A stretch of 64,000 nucleotides of DNA, from positions 1 to 64,000 of the forward strand of contig NZ_BOOU01000024.1 of assembly GCF_016863395.1 (NCBI RefSeq). The letters are read 5' to 3'. Both the position numbers and the translations under genes were made by a program. The notes under the pieces were generated by a model, which searched no databases, was not told the origin of the DNA, and saw only the letters and a program-made list of their open reading frames with translations. This stretch comes from Sphaerisporangium rufum. GTDB taxonomy: Bacteria > Actinomycetota > Actinomycetes > Streptosporangiales > Streptosporangiaceae. Below are positions 16,105 to 25,600 of this stretch, in pieces (position 1 is the stretch's first letter; every line of letters starts with the position of its first letter).

Positions 16105-17277
16105 GTGTCCGAGTGGTACGACGCTCCCCTGCAACTGGTCACCGTCCTGGCCAACGCGATCCGCCGGATCGGCGACGACCAGGATGTCGTCCGGCTGAGG
16201 AGCATGGAGGCCTGCTGCCGGCAGGTCGGGGCGGACCTGCGGCAGGCCCGGCACGAACTCGACGCGGTGGACCTGCGCATCCCGGACTGGGTGGGCAGGG
16301 ACGCCGACGCCTACCGGGAGAGCTGGGCGCGGTGGTTCGACGACCGCCACCTGGCGGACGCCGTGGCCCGGCTCGACCAGGCGGCCCAGGTGCTCCACAC
16401 GGCGGCCGAGGTGTCCGCCGAGACCAAAAGGGCGCTCGCCGAACTGCTGAAGAGCCTGCTCGCCGCGGTCGCCGTGGCCATGCTCACCTCGGCGGCGACC
16501 GCGGGGCTGGGCAGCCTGGCGGCCTGGGCCCGCACCGCGCAGCTGACCGGCGAGACCGCCGCCGCGACGGCGCAGATCATGGGCCGGCTGCGGCTGGTGT
16601 ACCGGACGCTCGCCGCCCTGCTCCGCAACGGCACGATCCTTGCCGGGCGGTCGCGGCTCGTCACCGCCCTGGGCACCAAGACCGAGGGCGGGACGGCGGC
16701 CTTCTGGCAGGCCGCCCACAAGTCCTGGCACACCTACTGGCGGCTCTACCGCTGGGGGATGGGCGGCAACCTGCTGATCAACGCGGTGGCCGGCCTGCCG
16801 CACGGGCGCGGCCCGCTGGACCGGTCGCTGCTGTCCTTCGCCGAGGCGAGCAACTCCGCCATCATCTCCGGGGTGGTCGGCGGCACCGCCGGCATGGCGG
16901 TCTTCGAGGGCATGAAGCCCTGGAAGCGGAACCTGGTACAGGGCGCGAGCGCGGGCGCCGCCGCCACGTTCGTCAACGACCGGGTCGAGGGCAAGCCGGG
17001 GCCGCAGACGGCCCGGGAGATGGCGACCACGGCCGCGATGGGCGGCGGGCTCAACATGCTCTATGTGGGCGTCGGAGAGAGCAGGGCCGCGGGGGCCCTG
17101 GTCCCCCGCGGCCTGCGTACCTGGTGGGCCGTGCTTCCGTACCAGCTCAAGGGCTACGTGGTCGGGTTTCCCGGGAACACCGCGGTCCGGGTGGCGGTGC
17201 CCTGGGCCGGGCGGCCGGCTCCGCTCGACCTGCCGCCGTCCGGCCCGCTGCCCGGGGACGGGACGGGCTCCTTCTGA
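16105..17277 (+). CDS. WXG-motif protein with hydrophobic core, type VII-like substrate
   Basis: A 390-residue protein. Residues about 1-110 form a helical WXG100-type domain (IPDWVGRDADAYRESWARWF carries the W-x-G motif). Residues about 112-145 are strongly hydrophobic (LLAAVAVAMLTSAATAGLGS), and the remaining 240 residues are rich in Gly/Ala with further hydrophobic patches. This layout occurs in proteins exported by ESX-like systems and in some polymorphic toxins, but I recognise no toxin motif at the C-terminus. The GTG start at 16105 sits 4 bases after the EspC-like gene. Function unknown. Confidence 0.6.
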   Translation: MSEWYDAPLQLVTVLANAIRRIGDDQDVVRLRSMEACCRQVGADLRQARHELDAVDLRIPDWVGRDADAYRESWARWFDDRHLADAVARLDQAAQVLHTAAEVSAETKRALAELLKSLLAAVAVAMLTSAATAGLGSLAAWARTAQLTGETAAATAQIMGRLRLVYRTLAALLRNGTILAGRSRLVTALGTKTEGGTAAFWQAAHKSWHTYWRLYRWGMGGNLLINAVAGLPHGRGPLDRSLLSFAEASNSAIISGVVGGTAGMAVFEGMKPWKRNLVQGASAGAAATFVNDRVEGKPGPQTAREMATTAAMGGGLNMLYVGVGESRAAGALVPRGLRTWWAVLPYQLKGYVVGFPGNTAVRVAVPWAGRPAPLDLPPSGPLPGDGTGSF

Positions 17278-17430
17278 CCGGTGGCAGGGATCAACAGAGT
17301 GGCGCGGGAGATAGTAGGGTTCGTCCGCTTTCTGGATCGGGCGCCGATTCTGATCGATTACTGTTCATCGTCGGGACCGCGGGGGGTGCGGGCCCGGGAC
17401 GCGGCCACGGGGCCGGAGCGGACCATCCAG

Positions 17431-17460
17431 TGCCATGCCGTGCCACGCCATGCCCGGCCG
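17431..17460. repeat. 10-bp phased TGCC array (3 units)
   Basis: Units TGCCATGCCG, TGCCACGCCA and TGCCCGGCCG follow without gaps, about 70 bases upstream of the CHAP gene. A similar four-unit array occurs at 32281-32320. One unit per helical turn suggests protein binding. Confidence 0.6.
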
Positions 17461-17531
17461 CGGCGTGCCTGGTGGTGGACCGTTCCCGCCGGCGCGCCGT
17501 CTCCCCGATGGAGTAGAGGAGTTGTCAAGGC

Positions 17532-18221
17532 GTGGTGGACCAGGTGGCCGAAGACCTGCTCGGCGCGATCCGCGCGGAGCTGGGCTACAAGGAGAAAGCC
17601 GACCAGCTCACCAAGTTCGGTGAGTGGTACGCGCGCAGCGTCGGCGACCCCAAGTACAAGAAGGCGCCCTGGTGCGACATGTTCATCTCCTGGGCGGCCG
17701 ACCGGGCCGGGGTGACCGACTACGTCGGCTCGTTCGCCTGGACGCCGTCGCACGCCCGGTGGTTCGAGCGGCAGGGCGCCTGGTCCGACACCCCGGAGCC
17801 GGGTGCCCTGGTGTTCTACGACTGGTCGGGCAGCAAGGACATCCGCAAGATCGACCACGTCGGGGTGGTCGAGCGGGTCGAGGGGGCCCGGCTGCACACC
17901 ATCGAGGCCAACGTGGACGGCAAATGGCTCAAACGCAAGGTCCGTGACGAGGACAAGGTGGTCGGGTACGGCCTGCCGCGCAAGGTCCAGGAGAACCAGG
18001 CCGCGGCCACCTCGCTCGCCGCCGCGGGCGGTGACGGGGCCCGCGGCGCCGCCGCCGGGGCGATGGCCGCCGCCGCGCCGGTCGGCGGCGCGCTGGGTCC
18101 CGAGCAGATCCTGGTCGGGGCGGCGTCGGCCACCGGCGTCACCGCCGCGGTGCTGCTGTCGCTGCTCGCGCTCGCCCGGCGCCGGCCGGCGGCCGGCCGG
18201 CACCGCCGCGCCGGCGGCTGA
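17532..18221 (+). CDS. CHAP-domain amidohydrolase with C-terminal membrane helix
   Basis: Putative peptidoglycan amidase or endopeptidase of 229 residues. The CHAP catalytic Cys is C48 (KKAPWCDMFISWAA), the His is H109 (RKIDHVGVVE), and the polar third residue is in HTIEAN (E125/N127). After the domain comes an Ala/Gly-rich linker and a single hydrophobic helix (VTAAVLLSLLALA) followed by Arg residues, which resembles a C-terminal anchor. There is no N-terminal signal peptide, so export may be unconventional or linked to the type VII-like pair upstream. GTG 17532 is used; no clear ribosome site, though GGAGTAGAGGAG lies about 10 bases before. Confidence 0.8.
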   Translation: MVDQVAEDLLGAIRAELGYKEKADQLTKFGEWYARSVGDPKYKKAPWCDMFISWAADRAGVTDYVGSFAWTPSHARWFERQGAWSDTPEPGALVFYDWSGSKDIRKIDHVGVVERVEGARLHTIEANVDGKWLKRKVRDEDKVVGYGLPRKVQENQAAATSLAAAGGDGARGAAAGAMAAAAPVGGALGPEQILVGAASATGVTAAVLLSLLALARRRPAAGRHRRAGG

Positions 18222-18370
18222 CCCCGCTGGAAGTTTCACCGGCCGCCGGGCCCGCCGCCGGGTTGACCTGGCGCGGTGGAAATCCGTCAGGGTCCGCGTT
18301 GCGTCCCTGGCGCGCTGAACCTACCGTGACCGGACTCCGCGCGGGAACCACCGCCGATCATGTCGAAACA

Positions 18371-18401
18371 CCGTCGAAGCGCTTCGACGGCGCTTCGACG
18401 G
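18371..18401. promoter_or_regulatory. Operator of the GH12 gene (LacI/CebR-like palindrome plus extra half-site)
   Basis: Perfect 20-bp palindrome CCGTCGAAGCGCTTCGACGG at 18371-18390, followed by a second right half-site (CGCTTCGACGG) ending at 18401. It lies 38 bases before the GH12 start. Palindromes centred on AGCGCT are typical targets of LacI-type cellulose-utilisation repressors. Confidence 0.7.
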
Positions 18402-18438
18402 CCGGGGTACCCGCCACGACGGCGAGAAGGGAAGATCA

Positions 18439-19131
18439 ATGCTCCGGACACTCCGTCTCCTGCTCCCGGTCTCCATGCTCATGGTGTTCGTCGGGCTGTT
18501 CGCCGCGCCGGCGCACGCGGCCACCTGGTCCTCCTCCGCCCAGTGGGGCACCTGGACCAACGGCGGCTACACCCTCTACAACAACATCTGGGGCGGCGGC
18601 GCCGGACCGCAGACCATCTGGGCGAACTCCTACAGCAACTGGGGAGTGTGGGCGAACCACCCCAACACCGGCGGGGTGAAGTCCTACCCCAACGCCACCA
18701 GGAACGTGAACCGGCGGATCAGCCAGCTGGGCAGCGCCAGCAGCAGCTTCAACGTCTCGGTGCCGAACGGCGGCGCCTACACCACCGCCTACGACATCTG
18801 GTGCGACGGGCACACCTACGAGATCATGCTGTGGATGAACAAGTACGGCCCGGTGGGGCCGATCGGCTCCCGGCAGACCAGCGCGTCGGTCGGCGGCCAC
18901 AACTGGGACGTCTACCGCGGCTCCAACGGCTCCAACCAGGTGTTCTCGTTCGTGCGGCAGGGCAACGTCAACTCCGGCACGGTGGACATCAAGGCCGTGC
19001 TGAACTGGCTACGCGGCAAGAACTGGTTCGGTGACGTCACCCTGGGCGACGTGCAGTTCGGGTACGAGATCACCTCCTCCGCCGGCGGCATGAACTTCAC
19101 CACCAACGGCTTCTCGGTGTCGGCGAGCTGA
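18439..19131 (+). CDS. Secreted GH12 endo-beta-glucanase (cellulase/xyloglucanase)
   Basis: Secreted family GH12 enzyme of 230 residues, hydrolysing beta-1,4-glucan or xyloglucan outside the cell. A Sec signal peptide (about 1-27, ending AAPAHA) precedes a beta-jelly-roll domain with the family start TLYNNIWG and WSY/NWG-type aromatic cleft residues. The nucleophile Glu is E128 (YEIMLWMN) and the acid/base Glu E210 (FGYEITSS). There is no carbohydrate-binding module. ATG 18439 has AGAAGGGA upstream. The palindromic operator just upstream suggests induction by cello-oligosaccharides. Confidence 0.93.
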   Translation: MLRTLRLLLPVSMLMVFVGLFAAPAHAATWSSSAQWGTWTNGGYTLYNNIWGGGAGPQTIWANSYSNWGVWANHPNTGGVKSYPNATRNVNRRISQLGSASSSFNVSVPNGGAYTTAYDIWCDGHTYEIMLWMNKYGPVGPIGSRQTSASVGGHNWDVYRGSNGSNQVFSFVRQGNVNSGTVDIKAVLNWLRGKNWFGDVTLGDVQFGYEITSSAGGMNFTTNGFSVSAS

Positions 19132-19170
19132 ACCGGCGGGCCGGCGGCATGAGCCCCCTGGCCCGGTGCG

Positions 19171-20100
19171 TCACCGCCCGGCACCGGGTCGGGGCCGGCC
19201 TTCGCCGTCCGGCGTCCAGCCGAGCGGTACCAGCCGCACGTCGAACTCGATCTCCTCGTGCGGCCCGGGCATGCCCCACCGCTCGTCGCCCTTCGGCCGG
19301 GGGACCGGCGCGCGCACCAGCTCGTCCTTGACCGCGTACGCCGCGTCGGAGTCCAGGTAGGGATCCCCGGCCAGGAACACGTGCGTGGTCAGCGGGCGGT
19401 ATCCGGCCGCGGTGACCCGGTAGTGCAGGTGGGCCGGCCGCATCGGATGCCGCCCGATCGCCCGCAGCAGCTCCCCGGCGGTGCCGTCGGTGGGCACCGG
19501 GTAGCTGGCCGGCCGCACGGTGCGGAACCAGTACCGGCCGGCGGCGTCCGTGGTGAACAGGCCGCGCAGGTTCCCGGCCGGCTGCTCCCGGTCCTGGGTG
19601 TCGTACCGCCCGGCGTCGTCGGCCTGCCACAGGTCGACGGTCGCGCCGGGCAGCGGGGTGCCGTCGCAGTCCAGCACCCGGCCGTGCACGACCGTCGCGA
19701 CCCCGCGCTCTCGCTCCGGGCCCGCGCTGATCCAGTCGCCCGGCGCGCGGGGCGGGGCCGGCGAGTGGAACGGCCCCTCCACCGACGACGGCGTCATGCC
19801 GGCCGGCCCCGCGTGATTGACGTCGTCGACCGCGGTGGTCAGGCCGAGCATGTCGGACAGCAGGATGAACTCGTCGCGCTCGGCCGTGCACAGCCGCCCG
19901 GTGCGCACCAGGAAGTCCAGCCCGGCGGCCCATTCCCGCTCGGTGGGCCGGATCTCCGCGACGAAGGCGTGCAGGTGCCGCACCAGCGCGGCCACGATCT
20001 CGTTCGTCCGCGGATCCGGCCCGGCCACCTGGCCCAGCACCCGCCGCGACAGCGCTCCGTCGTCCGCGCCGGTGCCCGCCTGTTCCCCGGTTCCGGTCAT
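19171..20100 (-). CDS. Intradiol ring-cleavage dioxygenase (catechol/hydroxyquinol 1,2-dioxygenase type)
   Basis: Non-haem Fe(III) dioxygenase of 309 residues that splits an aromatic diol between the hydroxyls. The N-terminal helical dimerisation domain occupies about residues 20-110 and the beta-sandwich the rest. All four iron ligands are present: Y166 (AGRYDTQD), Y200 (ASYPVPTDG), H224 and H226 (RPAHLHYRV). The presence of the helical linker domain and overall sequence favour the hydroxyquinol/catechol group over protocatechuate dioxygenase. No other ring-degradation genes adjoin it; a remnant meta-pathway lies 25 kb away. Convergent with the GH12 gene. Confidence 0.9.
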   Translation of the reverse strand: MTGTGEQAGTGADDGALSRRVLGQVAGPDPRTNEIVAALVRHLHAFVAEIRPTEREWAAGLDFLVRTGRLCTAERDEFILLSDMLGLTTAVDDVNHAGPAGMTPSSVEGPFHSPAPPRAPGDWISAGPERERGVATVVHGRVLDCDGTPLPGATVDLWQADDAGRYDTQDREQPAGNLRGLFTTDAAGRYWFRTVRPASYPVPTDGTAGELLRAIGRHPMRPAHLHYRVTAAGYRPLTTHVFLAGDPYLDSDAAYAVKDELVRAPVPRPKGDERWGMPGPHEEIEFDVRLVPLGWTPDGEGRPRPGAGR

Positions 20101-20203
20101 CCGGCCTCCCTGGACGATCTCGTGCTCCCGCCGGAGCGTACCGCCCGCCGCCGGCCGCCCGGGGCGCCGGGCCGCCCGGGAGGGGTCGCGCGGGGAAGGA
20201 CGA

Positions 20204-20872
20204 TCAGGTGAAGCCGAGCTCGGCGAACCGCTCGACGCGGTCGGTCGGGCCGGCCACGACGATGATGTCGCCGTACATCAGCTCGGTCTCGGCGCTGGCG
20301 TAGGTGAACTCCTCGCCCTCGCTCTTGACCGCCACCACGGTGACGCCGTACTTGCGGCGCAGCCCGGTCCGGCCGAGCGGCATCCCGACGATCTCCTTCG
20401 GCGGGCGCGTCTTGATCAGGGCGAAGTTCTCGTCCACCTCCAGGTAGTCGAGCATCCGCCCGCTCACCAGGTGCGCCACCCGCTCGCCCATGTCGTGCTC
20501 GGGCAGCACCACATGGTGCACGCCGAGCCGGCTCAGGATGCGGCCGTGCTGCTGGCTGACCGCCTTGGCCCAGATGTCGTCGATCTCCAGCTCGACCAGC
20601 AGCGACGCGGTCAGGATGCTCGCCTCCAGGTCGCTGCCGATGGCGACGACCGCCCGGTAGAAGTCCTGGACGCCGAGCTGGCGCAGCGCCTCGATGTCGG
20701 TGGCGTCCGCGGTGGCGATGTGGGTGATCTGCCCGGACAGCGCCTGGACCGTCTTGGCGCGGCTGTCGATCGCCAGCACCTCGGTGCCCCGGCGGGCCAG
20801 TTCGAGCGCGATCGAGGTGCCGAACCGGCCCAGGCCGATCACCACCACCGGGTCGTTTCTCCTGTCAGCCAA
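20204..20872 (-). CDS. Potassium uptake regulatory subunit (KtrA/TrkA type)
   Basis: Cytoplasmic RCK-domain protein of 222 residues that gates the KtrB-type K+ channel. The Rossmann fold starts with VVVIGLGRFGTSIALELARRG and is followed by a TrkA-C domain (about 140-222). It binds NAD(H)/ATP and possibly c-di-AMP at the C-domain, as known for KtrA relatives. Its start overlaps the end of the ktrB-like gene by 8 bases, so the two are translated together. Confidence 0.93.
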   Translation of the reverse strand: MADRRNDPVVVIGLGRFGTSIALELARRGTEVLAIDSRAKTVQALSGQITHIATADATDIEALRQLGVQDFYRAVVAIGSDLEASILTASLLVELEIDDIWAKAVSQQHGRILSRLGVHHVVLPEHDMGERVAHLVSGRMLDYLEVDENFALIKTRPPKEIVGMPLGRTGLRRKYGVTVVAVKSEGEEFTYASAETELMYGDIIVVAGPTDRVERFAELGFT

Positions 20873-22223
20873 CGATCATCCGCTCCTCGGGGAGTTCGTA
20901 CCGGCGGGCCCGCTCGCGCAACGCGAGCGCCGAGCCGAGGGTGAGCGGGCCGATCCGGCCCACGAACATGAGCACCACCAGCAGCAGCCGCCCGGCCGGG
21001 GGCACCTCGGGAGTGATGCCGGCGGACACGCCGACGGTCGCGGTCGCGGACAGCACTTCGAACAGTACCTGGTCCAGGCTGTGCGGGGTCAGCACCAGCA
21101 GCACGTAGGTGGACAGCGCGACGAGCGTGCCGCTGATGAAGACGATGGCCACCGCCTGCCGCTGGGTGGAGGAGGCCAGCCGGCGGTGCCCGGCGTTCAC
21201 GCTGGGTTCGCCGCGCAACTCGGCCCAGATGACGAAGGCCAGCAACCCGACGGTCGTGACCTTGATGCCGCCGGCCGTGCTGGCGCTGCCGCCGCCGATG
21301 AACATCAGCAGGTCGGTGACCAGCCAGCTGGACGGGTACATCGCGCCGATGTCGATGGAGTTGAAGCCGCCGCTGCGCGGCATGACGGCGGTGAAGAAGC
21401 CGGCCAGCAGCTTGCCCGGGTCGTCCAGCGCGCCGAGCGTGCGCGGATTGCGCCACTCGGTCGCCAGGAACACCAGGGTGCCCCCGGCGAGCAGCACGAC
21501 GGTCATCACCAGGGTGATCCGGGTGAGCACCGTCCAGGTGCGCGGGCGCCGCCAGGAGCGCAGCAGCTCGAACACCACCGGGAAGCCCAGCCCGCCCACG
21601 ATGACCGCCAGGGCGATCGGCAGGCAGATCCACGGGTCGGTGGCGAACCGGGTCAGGCTGTCCGGCCAGAGCGCGAACCCGGCGTTGTTGAACGCCGACA
21701 CCGAGTGGAAGACGCCGATGTAGAGCGCCCGGCCGAGCGACTCGTCGTAGCCCACCATCATGCGGCCGGTGAGCACCGCGGCGGTCACCGCCTCGCACAG
21801 CAGGCTGAACAGCACGACGTTGCGCACCACCCGCCGCAGGCCGGCCATGCCGAGCACCTTGGTCTCCGCCTGCGCGAGCAGCCGGGCGCGCAGCCCGAGG
21901 CGGCCGGACAGCAGCACGGTGAACAGCGTGGCCAAGGTCATGATGCCGAGGCCGCCGATCTGGAACAGCGCCGCGATGACGACCTCGCCGAACACCGACC
22001 AGTGGGCGCCGGTGTCCACGACCGCCAGGCCGGTCAGGCTCACCGCGGAGGTCGCGGTGAACAGCGCGGTCGTCCAGTCGGACGGGACTCCGGAGGCGGC
22101 GGCCATCGGGGTGGACAGCAACCCGGTGCCCACCAGCCCGGCGGTGCCGAAGCCGATCGCGACGACCTGCGCCGGATGGCGGAACTTCTCCGCGGGCGCG
22201 CCTCTGCGCATTCCTCGCACCAT
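20865..22223 (-). CDS. Potassium uptake membrane subunit (KtrB/TrkH type)
   Basis: Membrane channel subunit of about 452 residues with four M1-P-M2 repeats. Selectivity-filter Gly residues are visible in segments such as TATSAVSLTGLAV, SVSAFNNAGFALW, FIGGGSASTAGGIKVT and LSATATVGVSAGIT. ATG 22223 is chosen; ATG 22211 is an alternative. A far longer reading frame upstream has no homology and is rejected. With the RCK protein it forms a Na+- or H+-linked potassium uptake system. Confidence 0.92.
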   Translation of the reverse strand: MVRGMRRGAPAEKFRHPAQVVAIGFGTAGLVGTGLLSTPMAAASGVPSDWTTALFTATSAVSLTGLAVVDTGAHWSVFGEVVIAALFQIGGLGIMTLATLFTVLLSGRLGLRARLLAQAETKVLGMAGLRRVVRNVVLFSLLCEAVTAAVLTGRMMVGYDESLGRALYIGVFHSVSAFNNAGFALWPDSLTRFATDPWICLPIALAVIVGGLGFPVVFELLRSWRRPRTWTVLTRITLVMTVVLLAGGTLVFLATEWRNPRTLGALDDPGKLLAGFFTAVMPRSGGFNSIDIGAMYPSSWLVTDLLMFIGGGSASTAGGIKVTTVGLLAFVIWAELRGEPSVNAGHRRLASSTQRQAVAIVFISGTLVALSTYVLLVLTPHSLDQVLFEVLSATATVGVSAGITPEVPPAGRLLLVVLMFVGRIGPLTLGSALALRERARRYELPEERMIVG

Positions 22224-22643
22224 TAACGGCACCGTCCACCACCGCCCGGCCGTGGCCCGCCGCCCGTCCGGCGCCGTGCGTTCCGGCCGGTGCGGCCGGC
22301 CGCCGATCGCCCTTCCCTGCTCACCGCGCCTACCGTAACAGCCGCCCCGGCGGGTCCGGCCGCCGGTGCCGTCCCGCCCTCGGCCGGCGGCCGGGGTGCC
22401 TGATCGGGTGCCCGATCGGGCGCGCCTAAGGGGCGCCATAGGTGCATTGGCCGGCGGCCCGGCGCCCTCGACCATGGTGTGAATCGAACGTGCGGGCCGT
22501 GCCCGCATCATGACGCGGCGGCCGCCGCGGCCCGGGGGGAGATCGGGCCGGCGGCTCCGTACGGGGACCGTCACCGGCCGGCCGGCACCGCTCCCGCACG
22601 GGTCGCCGCCGCGCGCCGCCACCGACGGACAAGGGACTCGGAC
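22224..22643. promoter_or_regulatory. Divergent intergenic region before the NRPS operon
   Basis: 420 bases between the K+ uptake operon and the NRPS gene. It holds a direct repeat GATCGGG[T/C]GC at 22402 and 22414 (12-bp spacing) that also forms an inverted repeat around CCGATCGG, followed by GGCGCGCC. These are candidate regulator sites. No gene is evident. Confidence 0.45.
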
Positions 22644-25600
22644 GTGAACGACCTTCGACTGGTGGCCGCCGACTGGATCACAGTGGCGGCCGAGATTCTG
22701 GAACGTGACATCGGCGACCTCCGGCACCTGGCCGCCGGCACCTCGTTCACCCGGCTGGGCGGCACGTCGCTGCGGGCCGTCGAGCTCGCCGCCGTGCTGG
22801 CCCGGCGCTGCGACCGGGCGGTGGACGTGGCGGCGCTGCTCGGCCCGCGCCCGCTGGCCGCCGTGGTCGCCGCCGCCCCGCCGGCGGCCGCCGCGCCGGG
22901 CACCCCCGGCGCCGCCGGAACCCGTGGAGCTCTCGACACCGGCGAAGCGCCTGACGCCCGCGAAGCCCGTGACGCGGGGGAAGCTCGTGACGCGGGCGAA
23001 ACCGGGACGGGATCCGGCGAACTGACCCAGGTCCAGCAGGCGATGCTGTTCAGCGACGACCTCTACGGCGGCACCGCCTTCCACCTGCTGTTCAGCGCCG
23101 ACATCCGCGGACCGCTGGACGCGGCGGCGCTGCGGGCCGCGCTCGACCGGCTGACCCGCCGGCACCCGGGGCTGCGCACCGTCTTCGTCCGGGACGCGGG
23201 CGGCGGGTCACCGGGGCGGCGGGTGCTGTCCCGATGGGAACCGGTCCTCGTCGAGCAGGCGCTGCCGGCCGGGATCGGCGACCCGGTGGCCGCGGTGCAC
23301 GCGCAGCTCGGCGCGGCCGGCGCCGGCCTGCTGCGGCCGTACGAGCGGCCGCCGGTCGTCTTCGTGCTGAGCCGGGCCGGGGAGCGGCGCGCGGTGCTGT
23401 CCATGGTCGCGCACCACGCGGTCGTGGACGGCTGGAGCGTCGGCCTGCTCTGGCGCGAGCTGGCCGCCGAGCTCGGCCCGGAACCGGCCGATCGCGGCCC
23501 GGCGGCCGATCTGGATCCGGTGGTCGCCCGGGAGCGGTCGGCCGAGGTGCGCCGGGCCGCCGCGCGGCGGGCGGGGGAGCTGGCCGGCTGGCCGGCCACG
23601 GTGAGCCTGCCCGGCGACCTGGACCGCCCCGCGCGGCAGGCCCGGACCGGCACCCGGCTGGTGTTCGGCCTCACCGCCGAGGCCCGGGCCGGTTGCGAGA
23701 GCCTGGCCCGCACCGCCGGGGTGACCCGCAACATGGTGCTGATCGCCGCCTGGTCGCTGGTGGTGGCCCGGCGGGCGGCCACCTCGCGGCTGGTGATGGG
23801 CATGGTCTCCGCCGCCCGCACCTCGGCGGAGACCATGGAGATCGTCGGCCCCTGCATGAAACTGCTGCCGGTCGCCTGCGAGATCGACGGCTCCGGCCCG
23901 GTCACCGGCCACCTGGCCCGGACCGCCGCCGCGGTGCGCGACGCGCTGTCGGCCACCGAGGTGCCGTTCGAGGACGTTGTCGCCGCGCTGGGACTCGGCG
24001 GCGACGACGCCCGCAACCCGCTGGTCCAGGTCGCGTTCGCCGCCCACGACGAGCTGGTCCCCGGCGCGCTGCGCGCCGGGGGGCTGAGCATGGAGATCCA
24101 CGAGGGGCACTGCGGCGGCACCGGGTACGACGCGGTGCTCTACGTGCAGCGCTGGGGGACGCGGCCGCGGCTGGCACTGGAGTACGCCACCACCGTGCTG
24201 CGCCCGGACGAGGCCGCCGAGCTGGCCGGCGCGGTGGACCGGGCCCTGGTGGAGATGGCCGCCGCGCCGGACCGGCCGCTCGCCGAGGTCCGGACGATCA
24301 CCTCCGGGCGGGCCGCCGGGCCGCGGAGCGGTCCGGACGTGGACGCCGGCGCCGGGCTGTGGCAGCTCTTCGCGGCGGCCGCGCACCGGAGCCCGGCGGC
24401 CGTCGCGGTGGCGGACGCCGGCGGCACGCTGAGCTACCGGGGACTGCTGCGCGCCGCCGAGGCGGAGTCGGCGCGGCTGGCCGCCGCCGGGGTGCGATGC
24501 GGTGACCGGGTGGCGCTCGCCGTCCGCCGGTCGGCCCGCGAGATCGTCGCGGTGCTCGCGGTGCTGCGGCTCGGCGCCGCCTACGTCGGCATCGAGCGGG
24601 ACGTGCCGCCGGCCGCGGCCGCGTCCATGCTGGACGCGGCCGGGGTGGCCGTGGTGCTCGGAGACGCCGACCGGCTGGCCGCGCTGGGCGAGGCCGGCCA
24701 CGGCCGGCGGCTGCTGCCCGCATCGCCCCCGGCGGCGCCGGACGGCACACCGGTGCCCGGAACGGACCCGGCGGACCCGGCGGCGCTGGTGGATCCGGTG
24801 GACCCTGCGGTGCCGGTGGATCCGGTGGACCCGGCGAGCTCGGCGGCGCCGGGCGGCGTGGCGGTGCCCGCGGCGGCCGGGCCCGACCCGGCCCGGGTCG
24901 CGTACGTGGCCTTCACCTCAGGCTCCACCGGCACGGCCAAGGCCACGCTGATCCCGCACCGCGGGGTGGTGCGGCTGGCGGCCGGCCCGGACTTCCTGCG
25001 GCCGGGCGCGGCCGGCCGGTTCGTCCGGCTGGCGCCGCTGGCCTTCGACGCCTCCACCCTGGAGATCTTCGCGCCGCTGCTGGCCGGCGGCACCGTGGAC
25101 GTCTTCCCCGACGATCACGTCACGCCGGACGGGCTGGCCGGCTTCCTGCGCGAGCGGGGCAGCACCGGGCTGTGGCTGACCGCCGGGCTGTTCCGCCTGG
25201 TCGCCGACTACCGGCCGGACGCCTTCCAGGGGTTGCGCCAGCTCCTCACCGGCGGGGACGTCGTGCCGCCGGCCCAGGTGTCCAGGGTGCTGCGGGCCTG
25301 CCCGGGGTTGCGCGTCACCAACGGTTACGGCCCGACGGAGAACACCACGTTCACCACGGTGCACCACGTGGACGACCCTGCCGAGGTGACCGACCCGCTG
25401 CCCATCGGCCGCCCGATCCAGGGCACCGGAGTGGTGGTGCTGGACGCGGACGGCGGCCTGGTTCCGCCCGGCGGCATCGGCGAGCTGTACACCTTCGGTG
25501 ACGGGCTGGCCCTCGGGTACGCCGGGGCGCCCGCCGCGACCGCCCGCGCGTTCGGGCGCTTCCAGGCCGGGTCGGATCGCCTGCTGTACCGCACCGGCGA

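Noticed and set aside
20865-23165. Extension of the KtrB-like gene to 766 residues
   Set aside because: The added N-terminus is Arg/Gly-rich, overlaps the divergent NRPS gene and matches nothing in the family.
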